A DNA stretch of 55,091 nucleotides from positions 1 through 55,091 of the forward strand of contig JAGGRA010000079.1 in assembly GCA_018613035.1 (NCBI GenBank). The letters are read 5' to 3'. The DNA is from Pseudomonas sp. ISL-84 (GTDB taxonomy: Bacteria; Bacillota; Bacilli; Bacillales; Cytobacillaceae). Shown here piece after piece: positions 8,529 through 16,074 of the stretch; the first letter of the stretch is position 1; each line of letters opens with the position of its first letter. The position numbers were made by a program, and so were the translations under genes. Under the pieces are notes generated by a model. It was not told the origin of the DNA. It was given only the letters and a program-made list of their open reading frames with translations, and ran no database searches.

Positions 8529-9017
8529 TTAAAGGATTTCGGTTACATCTATTTCAGAATATTGCATATCCACATTTTTCGGTATTTTAATCTCCAAAAA
8601 TCCATCCTTGAAGTGTGCAGTTGAGCCTTTTCTTTTTACTATGGCCGGGAGGGTAATAATATGCTTATCATCCTTCTCAGGTATATGTTCAATGATCATT
8701 TGATTTGAGGTGTGATAAAGCTTCATATCTTTGAGCCAATTTTCCTTTTTTATGGGAACTCTAACATATACATAGTCATGGGTCTCAAAGACAGAGGAAT
8801 CCAAAACTGAGGGATTCGGCTGTTTTTGACTTGCTGCAGCTGTATTAAATCCTTTCATAAAGTCCGGAGTGCCGGACATCCCTTGCATATTTGGAGGGAA
8901 CATTTGCCCCATGATATTTTGGACATATTTATCGATCTCTTCCGGCTTCATCTGTTGCATAAGGTTTTTCATATCTTTATTAAATGGAAAAAGATTCCAC
9001 GGGAACATCCTTCTCAT
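8529..9017 (-). CDS. Divergent Hsp20-like protein, possibly spore-associated
   Basis: 162 residues. The C-terminal ~90 residues form an alpha-crystallin-like domain (VFETHDYVYVRVPI, MIIEHIPEKDD, HFKDGFLEIKIPK), while the N-terminal region is rich in Met, Pro, Phe and Gln (NLMQQMKPEEIDKYVQ), as in several spore-coat Hsp20 proteins. First gene of a two-gene transcript with the next Hsp20 gene. An ATG at 9008 is better spaced from the AGGAAAGG site than the listed ATG at 9017, which lies almost on top of it; either start changes only three residues. Confidence 0.72.
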   Translation of the reverse strand: MRRMFPWNLFPFNKDMKNLMQQMKPEEIDKYVQNIMGQMFPPNMQGMSGTPDFMKGFNTAAASQKQPNPSVLDSSVFETHDYVYVRVPIKKENWLKDMKLYHTSNQMIIEHIPEKDDKHIITLPAIVKRKGSTAHFKDGFLEIKIPKNVDMQYSEIDVTEIL

Positions 9018-9130
9018 CCTTTCCTTGCAAAACTGCTGACAAGGTTCAGCCAGGCATTTAAAGTCCTTTTATACTATGCTGAAAAGAGCCTATCCGTTAA
9101 GACTTTTCATTGCAAAAGCTTGCCTGCCCG

Positions 9131-9389
9131 TAAATATTTGGCTCTGTTAAATTTGCCTGTTGATTTCAGCACGAGACACTCCCTTTCCGCGGGCGGTCCG
9201 ATGCTCCTCGTCGATTTGCTCCTGGGGGTCTCCCTATAATCCACACTCCCGCAGGACATTGAAAAAAGCTTCCACGAATAAACACCGCACGAAGAAAATG
9301 CGCCAGCATTTTCGCGGGATTAGTGCCTTTCGCTCCAATCAACAGGGTGTTAAAAAACAACAATAAGGTATAACAGAGCCAAATATTTA
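9131..9389. mobile_element. MITE-like element with perfect 19-bp terminal inverted repeats
   Basis: Left end TAAATATTTGGCTCTGTTA (9131-9149) and right end TAACAGAGCCAAATATTTA (9371-9389) are exact reverse complements enclosing ~220 bp with no plausible gene. The GC-richer interior (CGCGGGCGGTCCG, CGCTCCAATCAAC) recurs in inverted orientation at 19900-20054. The outer AAATATTTA portion may be a palindromic target rather than part of the element; the core end is GGCTCTGTTA. The short frames inside are not credible genes. Confidence 0.7.
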
Positions 9390-9494
9390 AATGGAAGGAA
9401 GAAAAAACTTCTTATTATTTGCATAAATACAGCGTAGTTACTAGTATATTGTTAATGGCTTAAATAAATTTTTAAAAAATTGAGGGGTAATTTT

Positions 9495-10268
9495 GTGAGA
9501 GATAAAGCAGCTTTAATCACGGGAGGAGCAACAGGGATCGGTAAAAGAACGGCGATTGCGCTCGCTCAAAATGGTGTCCATCTGGTGATCAATTACCGTA
9601 GCAGTCAAAAGGAAGCTGTTTCATTGTGCAAGGAACTGACCGATAAGTATAGAACGAGAAATATAGCTATTCAAGGAGATATTACCATATCCTCGGATTG
9701 TGAAAAGATGGCTGAGGCTGCACTTAGCGAGTTTCCTGCAATTGACATTTTAATACATAATGCCGGCCCATACGTCCACGAACGGAAAGAGATGGCAGAT
9801 TATACAATTGAACAATGGAATTACCTTATTAATGGAAACCTGAATGCAGTTTTTTATTTATCAAAGCTGCTTCTTCCGAAGATGAGGGAAAACAAGTGGG
9901 GACGGATTGTTACCATCGGTTTTGATAGGGTTGAAGCTGCCTCAGGCTGGATTTATCGCTCTGCTTTTGCCGCTGCCAAAACAGGTGCAGCTTCATTGAC
10001 AAAATCAATTGCGCTTGAGGAAGCTCGAAATGGAATAACCGCAAATATGGTGTGTCCCGGCGATATTGTAGGAGATTGGAAGGAAAAAACCATTGAAGAT
10101 ACCCATCAAGTTGAAGATAGCACCTCACCTGTAGGCAGACCCGGAACAGGTGAAGATATCGCAAGGGTAATCAGTTTTCTGGCGGATGAAAAATCAGGTT
10201 TCATTACAGGCAGCATCATTCCTGTTACAGGCGGGAAAGACGTTTTGGGAAAAATATTTCAAGAATAA
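9495..10268 (+). CDS. Short-chain dehydrogenase/reductase family protein with altered catalytic site
   Basis: 257 residues. The Rossmann N-terminus is intact: ALITGGATGIGKRTA (TGxxxGIG), D-I-T acidic site, NAGP (NNAG motif variant), and the GITANMVCPGDI and FITGSIIPVTGG C-terminal signatures of FabG-like SDRs. The active-site YxxxK is replaced by FAAAK (Phe where the catalytic Tyr should be; another Tyr sits four residues further upstream) and the usual Ser is absent in TIGFDRVE. GTG 9495 is chosen because GAGGGG lies 8 bases upstream; the frame is open from a TTG at 9480. I recall similar proteins in other Bacillus, so the change seems family-wide. The gene lies between two inverted-repeat elements. 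Confidence 0.82.
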   Translation: MRDKAALITGGATGIGKRTAIALAQNGVHLVINYRSSQKEAVSLCKELTDKYRTRNIAIQGDITISSDCEKMAEAALSEFPAIDILIHNAGPYVHERKEMADYTIEQWNYLINGNLNAVFYLSKLLLPKMRENKWGRIVTIGFDRVEAASGWIYRSAFAAAKTGAASLTKSIALEEARNGITANMVCPGDIVGDWKEKTIEDTHQVEDSTSPVGRPGTGEDIARVISFLADEKSGFITGSIIPVTGGKDVLGKIFQE

Positions 10269-10308
10269 CAAAAGCCATCGCTAAAACACGATGGCTTTTG
10301 TTATTCTT
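10261..10308 (+). terminator. Very strong terminator, 20-bp perfect stem
   Basis: Positions 10261-10280 and 10289-10308 are exact reverse complements with an 8-base loop; the stem contains the SDR stop codon and ends in a T-rich stretch. Confidence 0.88.
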
Positions 10309-10311
10309 TTT

Positions 10312-10520
10312 GGCTCTGTTAAGGCTTGGTAACCTGTGTTGAAAAGGAAGACCGACATTCGCATTTTCTGCGTGTGGTAACAAGCCAAGGATGCTGATTC
10401 AATGTCGAGCGTGAGAAGCGAGTCAATGGGAACCCCCATAGGCGCTGGGCGACAAGGAAGTTCCCAGGCCGCCTGCCATTCGCTGACTGTCTGGAGTGGA
10501 AATCAACTGTTAACAGAACC
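10312..10520. mobile_element. MITE-like element, second copy (degenerate)
   Basis: Starts GGCTCTGTTAA and ends TTAACAGAACC, the same terminal pair as the 9131-9389 element with one mismatch. Interior about 190 bp, without a gene, with a GGAGTGGAAATCAAC segment near the right end like that of other copies in the window. Lies between the SDR terminator and the convergent MATE gene. Confidence 0.6.
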
Positions 10521-10526
10521 TTCCCT

Positions 10527-11894
10527 TTAAGAATTTTTCTGCAATCCGGCAGGAAATTTCCTTTTTTGAATATAAATTAGGCGGGTTGTTAATGTGATTG
10601 CACCTGCAGCCAGTCCGGTAATTAAACCGATCCAATAGCCATATGCTCCCCAGCTTGTATAATTGGCAAGATAATAGCCGAAAGGAAGCCCGATCACCCA
10701 GTAGGAAATAAGCGACATAATAAAGGTGACATTCACATCCTTGTAACCGCGCAATGCCCCTTGGACTGGTGCCTGTATCGCATCGGAAAGCTGGAAGAAC
10801 ATCGCATATATTAGGAAATTTGCCGTCAGTTCTAAGACAATAGTATCTTTTGTATAGATGGAGGCCACTTCTTCCGGAAAAAGCAGAAGGATCGCAGCGC
10901 ATACCAATGCCATTAAAACAGCTATGATCACTCCGATCCAGCTGTACTCTTTCGCATCCCCATACCTTGCAGCCCCGACTTCAAGACCTACTACAATCGT
11001 TAAAGCCATTGAGATGCTAAGCGGAATCATATATAGCAAAGAAGCAAAAATCAGTGCAATTTGATGGGCGGCAATTACCTTCGTTTCAAAATTGCTCATG
11101 AATAGAGTAACGGCAGAAAATATGCTCGTTTCGAAAAAGATGGATAAACCAATAGGGATGCCGATCAACAGAATTTCCTTCCATTTTGCGAAAGAAACTG
11201 CATAAAGTCTTCGGAATACTCCATAAGATGAAAAAGGAGTATGTTTATGAATAATATAGAAAGAGATAATGGTAATAAGCCAATAGGTAATGGCAGAAGC
11301 AAAGCCAGCTCCAGCTCCGCCCAGTTCTGGAAAGCCAAACTTTCCGTAAATGAATAAATAATTAAAAACCACGTTGATAGGCAGGGATATGAGTGTGATA
11401 ATCATGCTGACCCGTGTCTTTCCGAGAGCATCAATAAAAGATCTTAACACATTGTATGCAAATAGGGGAATCAATCCAATGCTTAAAGCTGCCAGGTAAT
11501 CAAATGCAGTTTCGTGTACCCGGCTTTCCAGACTCATCCCGTTTAAAATAGGCGTTAGAGAAAATGCACCTGCTGCAAAAACAATGAGAGCCATAATGAC
11601 TGACAAATAGACTCCCTGTATGACGGAAAAAGCAACATCACCCTGTTTCTTCGCCCCAACCAAATGCGAAACGATCGGTGTAACAGCCAGAAGGATACCG
11701 CTCAGCCCAGTAAAAACAGGAACCCAAAGGGAAGAGCCAATAGCCACTCCTGCCAGATCATCTGAACTGTAGCGTCCGGTCATTAAAGTATCAATAAAAG
11801 TCATTGAATACATGGCAAGCTGTGTAATAAGAATAGGAATTAAAATAAATAAAAGCTGTCGCAGTTTGTCTTTAGTGTTGTATGTCTGATTCAT
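10527..11894 (-). CDS. MATE-family multidrug/cation efflux transporter
   Basis: 455 residues with twelve hydrophobic segments in two homologous halves. Family features include PILITQLAMYSMTFIDTLMTGRYS at the N-terminus, VTPIVSHLVGAKK, the FNYLFIYGKFGFPELGGAGAGFASAITYW block and GLEVGAARYGDAKEY in the second half, as in NorM-type transporters (Bacillus YojI-like). Expected to export toxic cations or drugs with Na+ or H+ antiport; substrate unknown. It stands alone; no ribosome-binding or promoter feature is unusual. A repeat element abuts its 3' end in place of a clear terminator. Confidence 0.9.
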   Translation of the reverse strand: MNQTYNTKDKLRQLLFILIPILITQLAMYSMTFIDTLMTGRYSSDDLAGVAIGSSLWVPVFTGLSGILLAVTPIVSHLVGAKKQGDVAFSVIQGVYLSVIMALIVFAAGAFSLTPILNGMSLESRVHETAFDYLAALSIGLIPLFAYNVLRSFIDALGKTRVSMIITLISLPINVVFNYLFIYGKFGFPELGGAGAGFASAITYWLITIISFYIIHKHTPFSSYGVFRRLYAVSFAKWKEILLIGIPIGLSIFFETSIFSAVTLFMSNFETKVIAAHQIALIFASLLYMIPLSISMALTIVVGLEVGAARYGDAKEYSWIGVIIAVLMALVCAAILLLFPEEVASIYTKDTIVLELTANFLIYAMFFQLSDAIQAPVQGALRGYKDVNVTFIMSLISYWVIGLPFGYYLANYTSWGAYGYWIGLITGLAAGAITLTTRLIYIQKRKFPAGLQKNS

Positions 11895-12084
11895 GAAATT
11901 TCCTCTTTCTATGAAGTAACGAAAGAATTATAACATAGAAAGGGTAAGCAGGCTTGTTTTTATCTTTATGGGATTAATTAGTTATATGAATGATCCTTAA
12001 CAAACAAGCCTAATTGCAAAAAAGCGCCTCAAAATTGGGACACTTTCCTGAAATTTCATTTAAAGGTTTGTTAACTATATCAAA
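11895..12084. other. Intergenic spacer with 10-bp inverted repeat
   Basis: No gene. AGGCTTGTTT (11950-11959) is repeated inverted as AAACAAGCCT (12002-12011) with a 42-base gap; function unknown. Confidence 0.3.
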
Positions 12085-12909
12085 CTAAAATATTTGCAAG
12101 GTTGAGGTCACGCCCACAATTATTAACAAACTAAAGACCAGACGCTTAAAGTTTTGTTCGTTAACTAATTTACGGAGTGGATGACCAAGTAAAAATCCTA
12201 TAAGGGTAGGCAATATCAGAATGACTACAGTAAGGAGAACTTCAGAGTTATTATGTTTATTAAATACGAATAAAGATAATGAAAGGGCAATAGCATACTG
12301 TATAAAAAAATAATTAACTGTTGTTGCTCGGAAGATATTCCTTGGTAAAAATTGAACTAATATCGCGACTACTGGAGGGCCGGGCAATCCTGCTACACCG
12401 GTTAGCAATCCAGATAATAAGCCTGCTGCATAAAAGCCTTTTGGAGCAGTATTTGTTTGTGAATGAGGGTCGCTTTCTGCCGAAATGCCGGTAGCAGAGG
12501 TTTCGGCAGCAGTATGGTTTGATGTGCCTGGGTTTCGTTTTTTCTTCTCAAGTTTAAACCACTGCAATAAAACATAGATTAAAACCGTAGCACCGACTAT
12601 TGCTTTAAGATGGCCAGCATTTAACTTTTCGCTCCACATAACCCCAATCAAAAGCCCTGGAAAACCAACTAGTAAAAGTCGCCATATTAGATCCCATCGA
12701 GCCAGTCTAAAGCTCCCCTTTACCTGCAGAGATAATGTGAAAAAGGAGAGGATCATACAGATTAATATTGCCTGATAACCTGGAAATACATATAGTAATA
12801 GGGGAATAGCAACAAGTGAAAAACCAAACCCAGTCAATACTTGTAAACCTGCAGCTATCATTACAGCCATGCTGCCTAACAATAAATCAAACAAGAAAGC
12901 GTCAATCAT
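12085..12909 (-). CDS. TauE/SafE family sulfite/organo-anion exporter-like membrane protein
   Basis: 274 residues from the ATG at 12909, which has AGAAGGA at a suitable distance; the frame is open 20 codons further but without a site. Eight hydrophobic segments arranged as two repeats, with the glycine-rich helices GLQVLTGFGFSLVAIPLLL and GLLSGLLTGVAGLPGPPVVAIL characteristic of TauE/SafE (DUF81). A soluble 35-residue insert rich in Ser/Thr/Glu (about 133-167) separates the halves. Family members move sulfite, sulfoacetate or related anions out of the cell; substrate not predictable here. Confidence 0.82.
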   Translation of the reverse strand: MIDAFLFDLLLGSMAVMIAAGLQVLTGFGFSLVAIPLLLYVFPGYQAILICMILSFFTLSLQVKGSFRLARWDLIWRLLLVGFPGLLIGVMWSEKLNAGHLKAIVGATVLIYVLLQWFKLEKKKRNPGTSNHTAAETSATGISAESDPHSQTNTAPKGFYAAGLLSGLLTGVAGLPGPPVVAILVQFLPRNIFRATTVNYFFIQYAIALSLSLFVFNKHNNSEVLLTVVILILPTLIGFLLGHPLRKLVNEQNFKRLVFSLLIIVGVTSTLQIF

Positions 12910-13054
12910 AGGATTCCTTCTTTCTGCAATTTCTGTAATGTTTGAAATCATAATATTTTTAATATTCACTAATTATGATATACAACTTCCGCTACTCGTT
13001 CAATCTTGATGATCTTACCTTTTAAGAATTTAAGAAGCAGGCTGCCAGGAGTGT

Positions 13055-13086
13055 AAAAAAAGTGCCCCGCGAGCAGGGCACTTTTT
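13055..13086 (-). terminator. Terminator of the mscS-like gene
   Basis: AAAAAAGTGCCC / GGGCACTTTTT hairpin; on the minus strand the T-run follows the stem just past the stop codon. Confidence 0.85.
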
Positions 13087-13090
13087 CTTC

Positions 13091-14200
13091 TTACGAATGA
13101 GAATGCAATCGTTCTTTTTTCAGCAGATCTTGCTGTTCTTCAACTGCCAATCCGTCCTGCTGGACAATAAGTGTACGGGTAGGGAAGGCTACTTCTACAC
13201 CTTCTCCTTCAAGCAAGTCCATAATCCGGAAATTAACATCCTCTTTGATGTTTAAGTACTCAGCAAAAGTAGTAACAGTGGTAAAGAAATACAGGTATAT
13301 ATCGAGACTGGAATCGTTAAAACGATCAAACTTAACAAGGATTGTATCGTTATGAATTTCTTCGTGATCAATGAGCATCTGCTCGATTCTCCTCACCAAT
13401 TTTTCAAGCTTATGTTTTGGTGTAGTATAGGTAACGCCCAGATGGAAAGCAATCTGCCTTTTACCCATTTTGGACCAGTTGATGATCGGTTCATTGGCGA
13501 GCGTAGAATTGGGAACCGTTACAAGCGCCTGGGCGAACGTTCTGATTTTTGTACTTCTAAAAGTAATATCCTCTACTGTTCCCTCCACACTCGGTGTTTT
13601 AATCCAATCGCCAATAGTAAAAGGCTTTTCTGTCACGATGATGACTCCGCCAAAAAAGTTGCTGACTGTTTCTTTTGCAGCAAGTGCGAAAGCCAATCCG
13701 CCAAGACCCAGGCCGGCAATAAATCCGTTTATGTTATAATTCCACTCCTCCGCAATAATGGTAATGCCCAACACAACGATAATTAGCTTTGCTATTTTCG
13801 TTATGAAAGGAATCACAATCCTGTCGACATCAATGTCCAGCCTATTCATGAGGCGCGGGAAAAGGAGCGTAATGGTTGTACTTAAATTAAAAAGGCCCCA
13901 GGTGATTAATAAAACAAAAAGTGACCGAAAAAATTGTGCTTCCCGATTATCGGCAATAAGATCATAAGGGAAAAACTTAAGTGCAAGCTGAAGTCCAATG
14001 ATGACGAAAAGCCACCTTACCGGCTTTTCAAAAGCAATTAAGATATTTGCGGCAGTTTCGACTTTTCTCTTTTGCATAAACGAAAGAATCATTTTGAAAA
14101 CGTAAGTTGTAAAAACCTTTCTCAGTGCTAAAAACAGTAAAAGTATGCCTGCTGAGATGCCTATCTGCACCCATAAATTTTCTAAATTTAAGAATTCCAT
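13091..14200 (-). CDS. MscS-family small-conductance mechanosensitive channel
   Basis: 369 residues: hydrophobic segments at about 10-28, 58-78, 88-108 and 124-145, then the pore helix region GFIAGLGLGGLAFALAAKETVSNFFGG and beta domain EKPFTIGDWIKTPSVEGTVEDITFRSTKIRT, the classic MscS signature, then a C-terminal alpha/beta domain. Closest in layout to Bacillus YhdY-type channels. It protects against hypo-osmotic shock by opening under membrane tension. Single-gene unit. Confidence 0.9.
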   Translation of the reverse strand: MEFLNLENLWVQIGISAGILLLFLALRKVFTTYVFKMILSFMQKRKVETAANILIAFEKPVRWLFVIIGLQLALKFFPYDLIADNREAQFFRSLFVLLITWGLFNLSTTITLLFPRLMNRLDIDVDRIVIPFITKIAKLIIVVLGITIIAEEWNYNINGFIAGLGLGGLAFALAAKETVSNFFGGVIIVTEKPFTIGDWIKTPSVEGTVEDITFRSTKIRTFAQALVTVPNSTLANEPIINWSKMGKRQIAFHLGVTYTTPKHKLEKLVRRIEQMLIDHEEIHNDTILVKFDRFNDSSLDIYLYFFTTVTTFAEYLNIKEDVNFRIMDLLEGEGVEVAFPTRTLIVQQDGLAVEEQQDLLKKERLHSHS

Positions 14201-14735
14201 CCATTATCCTCCATATCTAAGGTTATTACTATGCTGACAATCGAAGAAATAACCCGATTACTTTACCATCATTTCAAAAATAGTTTAATAGTGAAAAAGA
14301 TTTATTTTTATTGGATTTTAACATAGTTTGATATTTTATCTAAAATTATAAGTGGTCGTGAAATCAAAGATCATGCACATAGGTTATAAGGACAAGCTTT
14401 TGGAGAGGGTGTTGAAGGTGGCATATCAGGGGTAAGTAAATGTATTCAAAACTTAGAGAAAGTAGAAGTTTTGCCTTTAAAGAACTCTAAAGGAACCGTA
14501 GTCTGAATCCTGTATGGTATAAGAATGACTACTTTACTCCTCACCGAGAAGAAATAATCATGTGGAATAAAAGTAAAAATATTGCCACAGGATTTTTTCA
14601 ATTATGTGAACTTTTAAAAATTGTGAATGGGAACGCTTACATATGTGGAATATATATTAATAAAGATACCATTTCAATTTGGTTTTGGATTGTTATTTCT
14701 GTCTGCAACATACTTTTTAGAAGGGGGCGATGGAG
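14201..14735. other. Long intergenic region containing a possible decayed gene
   Basis: On the plus strand 14351-14505 reads as one frame with an internal TAA: SGREIKDHAHRL, stop, then GQAFGEGVEGGISGVSKC and a further ~20 residues to TGA. The glycine-rich, protein-like composition suggests the remains of a gene, but I cannot name the family. Another frame from an ATG at about 14560 gives a 59-residue hydrophobic peptide without a ribosome binding site. Otherwise nothing is recognisable. Confidence 0.3.
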
Positions 14736-14894
14736 ATGAGCTTTAATTTAAACAGGATTAATCCGAATCAAACTCAAGTCATGTTTTTTGATGGCCGTTT
14801 TGAAACACTGACAAATGAAGAATTGGAAGAGCTGCTGTCACAGATGGGAATCAGTGAAAAAGCGGAGGAACAGGAATCCAGTGTAACCAGTTAA
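14736..14894 (+). CDS. Small 52-residue acidic protein, unknown function
   Basis: ATG preceded by AGAAGGGGGCG at 8-base spacing; the product begins MSFNLNRINPNQ and continues FFDGRFETLTNEELEELLSQ, ending in an acidic tail (EKAEEQESSVTS). The frame is closed by TAA within a strong terminator, so site, frame and terminator all agree that this is a real short gene. No family recognised; the LTNEELEELLSQMG segment looks like an amphipathic helix. Monocistronic. Confidence 0.65.
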   Translation: MSFNLNRINPNQTQVMFFDGRFETLTNEELEELLSQMGISEKAEEQESSVTS

Positions 14895-14925
14895 CAGCTG
14901 CCTGCATCGGGGCAGCTGTTTTTTC
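14893..14925 (+). terminator. Terminator of the 52-residue protein gene
   Basis: AACAGCTGCC / GGCAGCTGTT stem, 8-base loop, six T. Confidence 0.88.
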
Positions 14926-14932
14926 TCTTATG

Positions 14933-15150
14933 GGCTCTGTTAAACTTGTCCATTCCAGTGTAAGCGAACCCCTGACTCGTTCGGCACCTCGGATTCAGGT
15001 GCTGAGGTATCGCACTTTTACTCTCTTCTCCCGCTAAACGTTGAATTTACGTCCCGGAATTTATATTGAAAGGAAATGCGAATGCATTTTAGAGGATCTT
15101 GCGTCCCTGTTCCAATCAGCTGGTGCCAATGTTATCAATGAGCTCTAACC
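14933..15150. repeat. Degenerate GGCTCTGTTA-type repeat element
   Basis: Begins GGCTCTGTTAAAC like the two MITE-like elements near 9.1 and 10.3 kb; the right end is not clear (GAGCTCTAACC near 15140 may be its remnant). Contains TTCCAATCAGC, matching the inner part of other copies. About 215 bp, no gene. Confidence 0.45.
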
Positions 15151-15162
15151 GAGACAACATAG

Positions 15163-15196
15163 TAAAAGCACTGGCTTAAAAGAGCCAGTGCTTTTA
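15163..15196. terminator. Terminator of the GNAT gene (bidirectional form)
   Basis: TAAAAGCACTGGCT / AGCCAGTGCTTTTA, perfect 14-bp stem, 6-base loop, located 7 bases beyond the stop of the minus-strand gene. Confidence 0.85.
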
Positions 15197-15202
15197 CTTC
15201 TG

Positions 15203-15763
15203 CTAAGCCTCCAGTAATTGGGACGATTCTTGGGCTGCAACTCCTTGCCGCATAACATGCAGCGTATATAAGTCCTTTGGAATTTCGTATAAATTGTAAA
15301 TATCTCCAGCCGCATTTAGCTGATCATAAACAGACTTTCTTGTTTCATTTGCAAGGATGACATAAGGAAGCTTTTCTGCCGCTTTTTGCGAGCGAATATT
15401 TTCTTTTCGAATTCTCATGAAAATGGTTTCAATGCCTGTTTCATAAAAGAGTTCTTCAAAGAATGCATCCTTGGCTAATTTATTGTAGCCTTTTCCATGG
15501 TAGGGCTTTCCTAACCATGTGCCTAAGAATCCAGCATTATCCTGGATATCGAATAAATTAATCGTTCCAATCGGAGTGCCCCATTCATCAAGAATAGTGC
15601 GTGAAATCAATTCACCGCGTTCTTCTGCTTCGACTGTCTGCTTGGTTATAAACATAAATTCATCTTGGGAATCGGCTTTTTGGCGAACAAAAGGGAAGAC
15701 ATCAGGGTGCGTCATTAAATCATACAAAGCATGGCAGTCGTGAAGTTCACGTTTCTTGAGCAT
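15203..15763 (-). CDS. RimJ-like GNAT-family N-acetyltransferase
   Basis: 186 residues. GNAT fold of the RimI/RimJ type: an N-terminal MLKKRELHDCHALYDLM region, the central strand GTINLFD, and GTWLGKPYHGKGYNKLAKDAFFEELF carrying the acetyl-CoA loop (GKGYNK), then MRIRKENIRSQKAAEKL. The last 50 residues are an extension beyond the domain. ATG with GGAGGG 7 bases upstream. The 5' leader is unusual: it contains a tRNA-like fold and a competing hairpin (separate entry), which could regulate this gene. Confidence 0.8.
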   Translation of the reverse strand: MLKKRELHDCHALYDLMTHPDVFPFVRQKADSQDEFMFITKQTVEAEERGELISRTILDEWGTPIGTINLFDIQDNAGFLGTWLGKPYHGKGYNKLAKDAFFEELFYETGIETIFMRIRKENIRSQKAAEKLPYVILANETRKSVYDQLNAAGDIYNLYEIPKDLYTLHVMRQGVAAQESSQLLEA

Positions 15764-15818
15764 AGGTTATCCCTCCAATTGAGGGCAGTCCTACTCCATG
15801 CCAAATAGAGCCTTCGGT

Positions 15819-15919
15819 CCACCCTCGAAATTTTTTATAATGTTGCAAAAAATTTCGGGGTGGGAATCGAACCCACTAGAACCAGATAACCTGGTGGCGC
15901 ACCATTTGCCTTCCCTATA
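15819..15919 (-). ncRNA. tRNA-like structured RNA with a competing hairpin, in the GNAT leader
   Basis: On the minus strand 15919-15853 folds into a 67-nt cloverleaf-like shape: acceptor halves TATAGGG / CCCGAAA (5 of 7 pairs), a D-arm-like GGC-AAATGGTGC-GCC, an arm ACCAG-GTTAT-CTGGT with a 5-base loop, a TCTA variable region, and a perfect T arm GTGGG-TTCGATT-CCCAC with a canonical TTCGATT loop. No CCA is encoded and no normal anticodon loop exists. The 3' strand of the T arm and acceptor can instead pair with 15819-15836 in a 17-bp hairpin (CCACCC-CGAAATTTTTT against AAAAAATTTCG-A-GGGTGG). It could be a decayed tRNA, a tRNA-like small RNA, or a leader switch. Confidence 0.4.
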
Positions 15920-16074
15920 ACTATCGTTTCCGATATTTGATTGTCTGTCGTTTAGAAGCAAAATTTTCACTTCACTTAAGGTATAATACTAAAAAAAATT
16001 CAAAAAGGAAATAGGTTTTTCGATTATTTTTTTTGCGGTTTTCTGTCAAATAACACCAGCAATTTTCGACAGAT

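Noticed and set aside
9160..9366. Short frames on both strands near 9.2 kb
   Set aside because: They are inside the MITE-like element, overlap each other, and are not protein-like.
13352..13967. Plus-strand frames opposite the mscS-like gene
   Set aside because: Antisense shadows of a well-supported channel gene.
15764..15860. T-box leader, because of AGGGTGGACCG near 15815
   Set aside because: It lacks the full TGGNACCGCG sequence, has no stem I/specifier architecture and no terminator; the gene is not an aminoacyl-tRNA or amino-acid gene.
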